Source: Desulfobacterales bacterium
GTDB lineage: Bacteria > Desulfobacterota > Desulfobacteria > Desulfobacterales > Desulfobacteraceae
DNA: 6,924 nt
NCBI GenBank assembly: GCA_022361095.1
Contig: JAKSBO010000768.1
Location: 1-6,924 of the forward strand
Direction: 5' to 3'
Shown here: piece by piece, positions 1-4,946 of the stretch
Layout of the letters: every line of letters begins with the position of its first letter
How positions within the stretch are numbered: position 1 is the first letter of the stretch
Notes under the pieces: model-generated
Seen by the model: only the letters and a program-made list of their open reading frames with translations
Databases searched by the model: none
What the model was told of the DNA's origin: nothing
Program-made: the position numbers and the translations under genes

Positions 1-522
1 GAGGAGGAAGGAACCATGGTTGTCAATGAAAGTGAAGATATGGAAAGTCCGGTGGTATCAGGTGTCACCTGTGATATGAATGAAGCAAGAATTACGTTCA
101 AGCGCGTCCCTGACCAGCCCGGCATCTCAGCCAAGGTTTTTGGCGCCCTTGCCGAGGCCGGTATCTCCGTGGACATGATTATCCAGAACTCCCGTACCGG
201 CGGCGAAACAGACCTGACCTTCACCGTGACCAAAGACGATTTTGAAAGGGCCAGGCAAATTTCCGAAAAAGTGGCTGGCCAAATCAATGCAGGCGAAATA
301 AAAACCGCCACCGAAATTGCTAAAATATCAGTGATCGGCCTGGGAATGAAAAGCCACTCCGGCGTGGCTGCAGTGATGTTCAAGGCCCTTGCTGAAGAGA
401 ACATCAACATCCGTATGATTTCAACGTCTGAAATCCGTATTTCATGTGTGATTCTGGCCAAATATGCGGAACTGGCCGTAAGAGCCCTGCATGCAGCCTT
501 TGGCCTGGACAAAGAACAATAA
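1..522 (+). CDS. lysC: Aspartate kinase, C-terminal regulatory part (5' end outside window)
   Basis: Aspartate kinase phosphorylates L-aspartate, the first step towards lysine, threonine and methionine. The frame is open from base 1 (Glu-Glu-Glu-Gly-Thr before the Met at 16) and the protein ends at TAA 520-522, so only the last 173 residues are present and the kinase domain lies upstream. Two ACT domains are visible. The first is around VPDQPGISAKVFGALAEAG followed by VDMIIQN; the second contains GLGMKSHSGVAA and STSEIRIS, the classical aspartokinase signatures at the effector-binding interface. The closing ALHAAFGL is the usual family ending. Family knowledge: these ACT domains bind lysine and/or threonine for feedback inhibition; which one applies here cannot be read from this fragment. 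The gene is followed at once by the repeat/terminator block and converges on pyrF. The identification is secure. Confidence 0.94.
   Translation, partial: EEEGTMVVNESEDMESPVVSGVTCDMNEARITFKRVPDQPGISAKVFGALAEAGISVDMIIQNSRTGGETDLTFTVTKDDFERARQISEKVAGQINAGEIKTATEIAKISVIGLGMKSHSGVAAVMFKALAEENINIRMISTSEIRISCVILAKYAELAVRALHAAFGLDKEQ
2..18 (+). promoter_or_regulatory. Possible internal start of an aspartokinase beta subunit
   Basis: An unusually good Shine-Dalgarno string (AGGAGG at 2-7, within GAGGAGGAAGG) stands 8 bases before an in-frame ATG at 16; another in-frame ATG follows at 40. In Bacillus subtilis and Corynebacterium glutamicum, lysC makes a separate beta subunit from an internal start at this same point, just before the ACT domains. 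The purine run also encodes the Glu-rich residues here, so it may be coincidence of coding. Confidence 0.3.
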
Positions 523-684
523 TTCGTTTTTGAACGAAAGCTCGCCCATTTGCCGCGTTACAAAAAAAGTTAAAACCCTCACATACGCGAGTATGTGAGG
601 GTTTTAACTTTTTTTGTGCCTTGCATCCGGGCAAGTTTTCGTCCCAAAACGGTTCGCTGTTCAGACGCTAATTTAAAACGAATT
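521..684. repeat. Nested inverted-repeat block, MITE-like candidate
   Basis: Three nested layers of inverted symmetry share one centre. The outer 10-bp ends are perfect: AATTCGTTTT at 521-530 and its reverse complement at 675-684. A middle imperfect pair (533-547 against 629-643) matches at 12 of 15 positions. The core is the 27-bp perfect hairpin at 560-617. The right half is longer than the left (about 67 against 39 bases outside the core), so an insertion or deletion has occurred on one side. No obvious target-site duplication flanks it, and no coding sequence lies inside. The lysC stop codon TAA shares its last two bases with the outer left end. This may be a non-autonomous mobile repeat or an elaborated terminator; copy number in the genome is unknown to me. 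Confidence 0.5.
560..617. terminator. Bidirectional intrinsic terminator, 27-bp perfect stem
   Basis: The arms 560-586 and 591-617 are perfect reverse complements around the 4-base loop GCGA (587-590). The stem foot is a run of seven A on the left and seven T on the right, so a U tract follows the GC-containing stem part (CCCTCACATAC) whichever strand is transcribed. It sits between convergent lysC (+) and pyrF (-), where a two-way terminator is expected. The stem is much longer than a typical intrinsic terminator. Confidence 0.85.
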
Positions 685-708
685 TTTAAGCCGGCCGGCC
701 GGAGGGCC

Positions 709-1443
709 TTACAAGGCAGAGCCTGACAGGCCGGCTTCAATTTCTAAAGCCACCTTTTCAGCGGCAATAGCCGGGTCGTCCGCATCCCGGATAGGCCTGC
801 CGATAACAATATAGTCAGAACCCGCCTGCACAGCTTTGGCCGGGGTAACTACCCGTTTCTGGTCATCTCCCGGCGTCAGGCTCCATTGGGGCCGGATTCC
901 CGGCGTAACAGCCAGGCACTGCGGGCCCAGTTGTGCTTTCAACATGGCGGCTTCCTGCCCCGAACACACCACGCCGGCACACCCGGCCGCCACGGCCATA
1001 CGCGCCCGCAACAGCACCAGTTTTTCCGGGGCATTAACATATTCATCCTTAAACCCCTGGGCACGAACCGTATCTGCATCATTATCCGTCAGCAGGGTCA
1101 CGGCAAGTACCTTGGTATTTCCTGCATTTTCAACGGCTGTTTCAAGCATTTTTTGTGAACAGGCCCCGTGGATGGTTACCAGATCCACACCAAGCTCGGC
1201 CACCCGGGCCATGGCCCGGCCAACCGTAGCAGAGATATCATGCAATTTCAAATCCAGAAAAATACCGGCACCGGACATCTTTCTGACCATCTCCACCACA
1301 GCCGGCCCCTGGCGGATAAACAACTCAAGACCAATTTTAAACATGCCCACATGGCCGTCAAGCTGCCGGATATGCGGCTGTGCCGCTTCCAAGGAGGGAA
1401 AGTCCAACGGAAAAATAATATATTCTTTTGCTGTTTTCTGCAT
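709..1443 (-). CDS. pyrF: Orotidine 5'-phosphate decarboxylase
   Basis: This cytosolic enzyme decarboxylates OMP to UMP, the last step of de novo pyrimidine synthesis. The 244-residue length is normal for bacterial PyrF. The TIM-barrel landmarks are in order: FPLDF (Asp14), FKIGLE with Lys36, the catalytic Asp-x-Lys-x-x-Asp array at Asp64-Lys66-Asp69 (FLDLKLHD), TIHG at 90-93, VTPGIRP at 179-185, GDDQKR at 192-197 and the phosphate-binding YIVIGRPI at 211-218. No key residue is missing. The ATG at 1443 is preceded on the minus strand by AAGGG about five bases away, and the first conserved strand begins a few residues in, so this start is sound. The gene stands alone here: convergent with lysC and divergent from the GGDEF gene. 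Its 3' end abuts the repeat/terminator block. I found no convincing promoter of the -35/-10 type upstream. Confidence 0.97.
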   Translation of the reverse strand: MQKTAKEYIIFPLDFPSLEAAQPHIRQLDGHVGMFKIGLELFIRQGPAVVEMVRKMSGAGIFLDLKLHDISATVGRAMARVAELGVDLVTIHGACSQKMLETAVENAGNTKVLAVTLLTDNDADTVRAQGFKDEYVNAPEKLVLLRARMAVAAGCAGVVCSGQEAAMLKAQLGPQCLAVTPGIRPQWSLTPGDDQKRVVTPAKAVQAGSDYIVIGRPIRDADDPAIAAEKVALEIEAGLSGSAL

Positions 1444-1731
1444 GGGTACCCTTTGAGATCTTAAACATTTTACACAAATAAAAATTACATGGATCTTACC
1501 ACAAAAGACTTTTTTTTACCTTTAAAAAAACACGGACAAAGCCATGGACTTAAATTACGATTTGGTGGCTGAAAATAAGAATTTTATTGATTCTATAACG
1601 GCTTTCATGGTAACAAAATTTATGTTCCTATCTTCCAAGCACCCAAATGGCCATATTTAAGATGCAAATACAACACAACATCAATAGCCATTGATTTCGG
1701 GTCCCAATAAAAGAAAATGGAAGTGAGCTAA
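1444..1731. other. Divergent intergenic region, pyrF / diguanylate cyclase
   Basis: This AT-rich 288-bp gap must hold the promoters of both divergent genes, but no hexamer pair here is good enough to call. It contains T and A runs around 1510-1530, a small palindrome TCAATAGCCATTGA (1681-1694) and a 38-codon open frame at 1544-1660 without a clear ribosome binding site. No riboswitch or terminator was recognised. Confidence 0.6.
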
Positions 1732-2784
1732 ATGCTAAAAAATTCATATCACGATTCCCAGGAAGCATCAGGAAGATATCTGCGAATAATTCTCAAAGAA
1801 CTTTCAGAGCTCAAACTTCCTTATACCCCTATTGCCTATTCGGTTTGGTATGAGTATGCCTCAGGCCAAAATTCCGACCTGAATAAAGAGATCCAGGCAG
1901 CCCGTAAAAACAAGGAACTTATTGATTATCAAAAAGTTCTGGAATGGTTCAGACACCATGTTTCCGACAGACAATGCCTGAATACCGAAGAACAAACAAA
2001 AAAGGCGGGAAGCCTTCTTGACGGAATGACCTCCCGCCTTACCAAGGCAGGAAACCATATGGGTGAGCAGAGCAATCAGCTTAAAACCCATATCGAAGAC
2101 CTGAACAATGCGTCAAGTGAACCGGACATCAAAAACATATGCCGGGATATTGTTGTACAAACCCAGGGGATTATTGACAACAATACCGAACTAAAAAACA
2201 ATATTCACAGCACCATAAAAGAACTTAATGAACTAAAGCTGGAACTTAAAAACCTGAGGGAAGCGGCAAAAACGGATATGCTCACAGGCCTTCTCAACCG
2301 CCGCGGTTTTGAAGATGCCGTGGAACTGCCCATGAAAGAGGCCCGGCAGGAGACCACCCCTTTAACCCTCATTATCGCAGACATAGACCGGTTTAAACGA
2401 ATAAACGATACCTACGGACATCTTACCGGCGACAATGTACTCAAACTGATATCAAAACTGTTACAAAAACATATCAAAGGCAAGGATATTGCCGGCAGGT
2501 TCGGCGGTGAAGAGTTTATCATGGCCCTGCCTGAAACCAAAATGGACGGTGGCTTTGCCCTGGCCGAACAAATCCGCACCAGCCTTGAAACAATGAGATG
2601 GCAGTCCAAAAGCTCCGGCAAAGATATGGGCGCCATCACCATCTCCATGGGCGTAGCCCAGTTCATTCCCGGGGAAGATTTAAACACATTCGTTGCACGG
2701 GCGGACAAGGCGCTTTATACAGCTAAGGAAAAGGGCCGTAACCGCACCTGCACCCACAATGGCAAAGAGGTGATTTCCCCTTGA
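1732..2784 (+). CDS. Soluble diguanylate cyclase (GGDEF domain)
   Basis: Predicted to make cyclic di-GMP from two GTP. The 350-residue protein has no signal peptide or membrane segment. Residues about 15-80 form a helical N-terminal region with the motif AYSVWYEYASG (35-45), a conserved block seen before many GGDEF domains; its ligand is not known to me. A helical linker, probably coiled coil, spans about 145-180. The GGDEF domain follows: DMLTGLLNRRGF (182-193), the metal/GTP segment DIDRFKRINDTYGH (217-230), the active-site GGEEF (258-262), SMGVA, and the closing ADKALYTAKEKGRN. The catalytic residues look intact. The inhibitory I-site, normally Arg-x-x-Asp, reads Lys-Gly-Lys-Asp at 249-252, so product feedback may be weakened. 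The ATG has GGAAG eight bases upstream. The stop overlaps the TTG start of ilvN, implying one transcript. Catalytic class is confident; biological output is unknown. Confidence 0.93.
   Translation: MLKNSYHDSQEASGRYLRIILKELSELKLPYTPIAYSVWYEYASGQNSDLNKEIQAARKNKELIDYQKVLEWFRHHVSDRQCLNTEEQTKKAGSLLDGMTSRLTKAGNHMGEQSNQLKTHIEDLNNASSEPDIKNICRDIVVQTQGIIDNNTELKNNIHSTIKELNELKLELKNLREAAKTDMLTGLLNRRGFEDAVELPMKEARQETTPLTLIIADIDRFKRINDTYGHLTGDNVLKLISKLLQKHIKGKDIAGRFGGEEFIMALPETKMDGGFALAEQIRTSLETMRWQSKSSGKDMGAITISMGVAQFIPGEDLNTFVARADKALYTAKEKGRNRTCTHNGKEVISP
2766..2773 (+). promoter_or_regulatory. Ribosome binding site that fixes the ilvN TTG start
   Basis: AGAGGTGA inside the end of the cyclase gene lies 7 bases before TTG at 2781. 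There is no ATG near this site: the first in-frame ATG (2808) would remove the first beta strand of the ACT domain. The overlap TTGA joins the ilvN start with the cyclase stop, a typical arrangement for translational coupling. Confidence 0.75.
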
Positions 2785-3266
2785 AAAAAAACAGGTATAC
2801 CCTGACCATGCTGGTTGAAAATGAACCCGGAGTGACAGCCAGAATCACTGGGCTTTTTGCCGGCAGGGGCTATAACATTGAAACCATCTGCGGTGCCCCC
2901 ACGGCAAACCCCAACATGTCCAGAATCACCATCACCACCTACACGCGCCCGGAGATTTTAGAGCAGTGCATGAAGCAGATCAAACGCCTGGTAAACGTCA
3001 TCAAGCTCAGGGACATGACCGTTGAAAAAGCCGTGAAAAGGGAAATGGCCCTGATTTGCGTCAAGGCCCTGCCCGAAAATCACCATGAAATTCGATCCCT
3101 GATTCAGGAATTCAAGGGCACAATGATGGATGAAGGCAACCGGCACTTTATTTTCGAAGTGTGCGGCGATGAGAACACCATTGACGTTCTCCTTGAAAAA
3201 CTGTCACCATTCGGCATTAAAAAGCTTGCCCGGTCCGGTGTATTAGCCCTTTACCGTGAAGCCTGA
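2781..3266 (+). CDS. ilvN: Acetolactate synthase small (regulatory) subunit
   Basis: This is the regulatory partner of acetohydroxyacid synthase, which makes acetolactate or acetohydroxybutyrate for valine, leucine and isoleucine. At 161 residues it has the usual length of IlvN/IlvH. The N-terminal ACT domain shows LTMLVENEPGVTARITGLF then GRGYNIETI, matching the valine-binding site of E. coli IlvH: Gly17 and Asn32 correspond to its Gly14 and Asn29, so valine feedback is plausible. The C-terminal domain ends with the family signature ARSGVLALYR. Translation starts at TTG and overlaps the diguanylate cyclase by 4 bp. Small subunits usually follow the catalytic subunit gene (ilvB); here that place is taken by a GGDEF gene, and no ilvB is in the window. 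The last 50 bp also encode, on the other strand, the tail of the EF-hand protein. Identity is secure; the ilvN/ilvH naming is a convention. Confidence 0.95.
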   Translation: MKKNRYTLTMLVENEPGVTARITGLFAGRGYNIETICGAPTANPNMSRITITTYTRPEILEQCMKQIKRLVNVIKLRDMTVEKAVKREMALICVKALPENHHEIRSLIQEFKGTMMDEGNRHFIFEVCGDENTIDVLLEKLSPFGIKKLARSGVLALYREA

Positions 3267-4623
3267 TCCGGTTAAAAAAGCGATTTGCATTTCCCCGTCT
3301 ATTCCCGGGTTTTGACTCGATATTAAAAATCCGGCGGATCTGTTTTTCCATGTCTCGAATCTGCTGCAACATCTCTTCTAAAAAATTTTTAGCCTCGGGC
3401 TGCCATGTCTGTTCCAGGGGCAGAGAGGTTACATTTTCCAGGGGTCCGGCAAGCGTCGGGGCAGTATTGACGGCCTGGGGTAAATCGGCCGGTTTTCCTG
3501 ATTCGGATCCCCGGTCCGCTTCCCTAGGCCGGGTGGCAAGATCAATCTGCTGGATCATGCCCACATTGCCGTTTTCAAACAAAAACATGCCCGAACGCGC
3601 CACCTCTCCTGTAAGGGTATTTTCCGCATCAGTCAATTCAAATCCGGTGTCGGCATTGTCAAGGTAAACGGCACCAATGCCCGCATCTGCCAGGGAAACC
3701 AGCAGATCATTGCCGGCATCGTCCCGGGTCCAGACCGAAAGTTTGGAAAACACGTCATCGTTTTCATCAATCCACCCGTTGCCATCCAGATCATAGGCAG
3801 CCAGTTCATCAAAGCCGTTCCCCGTGCCCGGGCCAAACAGTTCGGAACCGTTGTTAATCATGCCGTCATTGTTCCTGTCAAAACTTAAAAAGCCTGAACC
3901 GGATGCGGCAAAACTAATCTCTTCGGTGGTACCGTCATTGTCCAGGTCAAATTCAAACCGGGTATCGCTCAATGCAGGTACACCGCCATCAAGGTTGATG
4001 ATCAAAGGATCTATCAGGTTCACTTGCTCCTGCCAGGTGCTTATCAATGCCTGTTCGCGGGTTTCGGTCATCGTTGTCCTGTCCATGGACAGTTCCAAGG
4101 AAAAATCAATGGCCCGGCCATCCTCGGTGAGCACTTGTCCCCGGGACGCAAAGGTCATCTGTTCCTGCTCGAAACGGCTTGTGGTCCGATCCAGGGCAAC
4201 GGTGTTCTTTTCAGAACGGATCTGCCCGGAAAAAGGACTGTCGGTTGCAAACTGCGGTTCTCCCCCAAGGGCTGTAAGGCTCAAGGAAGAGACTTCTTGC
4301 TTAACCACTGTCGAGACAATCTTTTCCACCATCTCCTGCCGGGAAAAATCGGCTGTGTCATTTTCGTGGGCACCGCAGACACAAGATTGAGATGACAAAG
4401 AATGGCTATATGCCGAACGGCTTTCCCGGATGGCAGCCCCGGAAATACTGACCCGGTCAACCATCACCTGGGGCAGACGATCACGGATGCGGGATGCAGA
4501 ACGGTTGCGTGATGTTAAAAGACCCCGGGTGGCTGTTTTTGATGATGTTTTCTCCCGGAGTGACGCCTCTTGTTCAAACAAATAAGAGGACGACAACGCC
4601 ACAGCGCTTTGAGATATTCTCAT
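3217..4623 (-). CDS. EF-hand-like calcium-binding repeat protein, function unknown
   Basis: I do not know a named function for this 468-residue protein. Its centre has three Asp/Asn-rich loops of EF-hand or dockerin type: Asp226-x-Asp228-x-Asp230-Gly; Asp249-x-Asn251-x-Asp253-Gly; and Asp278-x-Asp280-x-Asn282-Gly, with acidic residues at 286 and 289. The stretch between them (GSELFGPGTGNGFDELAAYD, about 259-278) recurs in bacterial proteins often labelled VCBS or EF-hand repeat proteins. The N-terminal 110 residues are Ser/Arg rich, without a signal peptide or membrane segment, and contain a Cys-Val-Cys pair (81-83). A charged amphipathic helix spans about 413-433 and a basic tail closes the protein. 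The ATG has a strong AAAGGAGG site on the minus strand. A sigma-28-like promoter lies about 55 bases upstream, hinting at co-expression with flagellar genes. The last 17 codons overlap ilvN on the opposite strand. Calcium binding is inferred from the loops. Confidence 0.82.
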   Translation of the reverse strand: MRISQSAVALSSSYLFEQEASLREKTSSKTATRGLLTSRNRSASRIRDRLPQVMVDRVSISGAAIRESRSAYSHSLSSQSCVCGAHENDTADFSRQEMVEKIVSTVVKQEVSSLSLTALGGEPQFATDSPFSGQIRSEKNTVALDRTTSRFEQEQMTFASRGQVLTEDGRAIDFSLELSMDRTTMTETREQALISTWQEQVNLIDPLIINLDGGVPALSDTRFEFDLDNDGTTEEISFAASGSGFLSFDRNNDGMINNGSELFGPGTGNGFDELAAYDLDGNGWIDENDDVFSKLSVWTRDDAGNDLLVSLADAGIGAVYLDNADTGFELTDAENTLTGEVARSGMFLFENGNVGMIQQIDLATRPREADRGSESGKPADLPQAVNTAPTLAGPLENVTSLPLEQTWQPEAKNFLEEMLQQIRDMEKQIRRIFNIESKPGNRRGNANRFFNRIRLHGKGLIHRTGQAF

Positions 4624-4627
4624 GGTC

Positions 4628-4635
4628 CCTCCTTT
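4628..4635 (-). promoter_or_regulatory. Strong ribosome binding site of the EF-hand gene
   Basis: Read on the minus strand, AAAGGAGG stands four bases before the ATG at 4623, close to the full anti-16S complement. It fixes this start although the N-terminal region is poorly conserved and gives little help. Confidence 0.75.
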
Positions 4636-4677
4636 GACCCTTACGAAATTTTCTTTAAAAAACCAGGTTCAAACTGG

Positions 4678-4705
4678 AGATCGGCATCAAAAACCAAAAA
4701 CTTTA
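4678..4705 (-). promoter_or_regulatory. Sigma-28 (FliA)-type promoter of the EF-hand gene
   Basis: On the minus strand TAAAGTTT (4705-4698) is followed after 12 bases by GCCGATCT (4685-4678). The flagellar sigma-28 consensus is TAAAGTTT, 11 bases, GCCGATAA, so the -35 matches 8 of 8, the -10 matches 6 of 8 including the core GCCGAT, and the spacer is one base long. Transcription would start near 4670, giving a leader of about 47 bases before the strong ribosome binding site. A short imperfect palindrome (4663-4677) covers the expected start point. Confidence 0.6.
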
Positions 4706-4763
4706 CCCGGACCCAAATCCTAAAGTTACAGGACCCGGCCTGACAGATTAGAAGAGATTAGGG

Positions 4764-4791
4764 TTGAATCCCCTTGGGAATTAATGATAAT
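4764..4791 (+). promoter_or_regulatory. Possible sigma-70 promoter towards selA
   Basis: TTGAAT (4764-4769) and GATAAT (4786-4791) are separated by 16 bases, matching the consensus hexamers at 4 of 6 and 5 of 6. The start point would be about 150 bases upstream of selA. The surrounding DNA is AT-rich, so chance matches are likely; the alternative TATATT at 4922-4927 lacks a -35 partner. Confidence 0.3.
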
Positions 4792-4946
4792 GAAAGCTAT
4801 TAATATGAAAATCAATATCCTTATTTTTTATTTAATGAACCACATACAAAACAAATACATTCCCCCAAAACATGGTCTGGACGGCGCATTTTCGGCCCGG
4901 TGCACGAACGGTCTGCTTTAGTATATTTTAACATAGGAACCGCTCC

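Larger units (their letters stand above)
4624..4946. other. Divergent intergenic region, EF-hand gene / selA
   Basis: The 323 bp hold, from left to right: the ribosome binding site and short leader of the EF-hand gene; an imperfect palindrome at 4663-4677 with a T run beyond it on the minus strand; the sigma-28-like promoter; two direct GGACCC copies near 4710 and 4732; an imperfect palindrome around 4766-4781 (AATCCCCTTGGGAATT); a possible sigma-70 promoter towards selA; an AT-rich stretch at about 4785-4860; and the selA ribosome binding site TAGGAA at 4934-4939. No RNA gene or known riboswitch was recognised. Confidence 0.6.

Noticed and set aside
404..634. 76-codon minus-strand frame across the lysC end and the hairpin
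   Set aside because: It runs through the terminator stem and antisense to conserved aspartokinase sequence; no support as a gene.
690..708. GGCCGGCCGG-rich tract beyond the pyrF stop as a second terminator
   Set aside because: It is self-complementary but short and is not followed by a T run on the minus strand close enough; the 560-617 hairpin explains termination better.
836..1456. 206-codon open frame on the plus strand opposite pyrF
   Set aside because: It lies wholly antisense to a complete and convincingly motif-bearing pyrF; the translation is low-complexity with no family resemblance.
1444..1731. c-di-GMP (GEMM) riboswitch upstream of the cyclase gene
   Set aside because: Expected because of the GGDEF gene, but the conserved purine-rich core and paired helices of either c-di-GMP class are not present.
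3824..4390. 188-codon plus-strand open frame opposite the EF-hand gene
   Set aside because: It mirrors the antisense of a gene with a strong ribosome binding site and clear Asp-rich loops; no start signal or recognisable domain of its own.
4899..4916. Sigma-54 promoter before selA (GGTGCACGAACGGTCTGC)
   Set aside because: The GG and GC dinucleotides are not spaced as the -24/-12 elements require, and one G of the TGGCAC core is missing.
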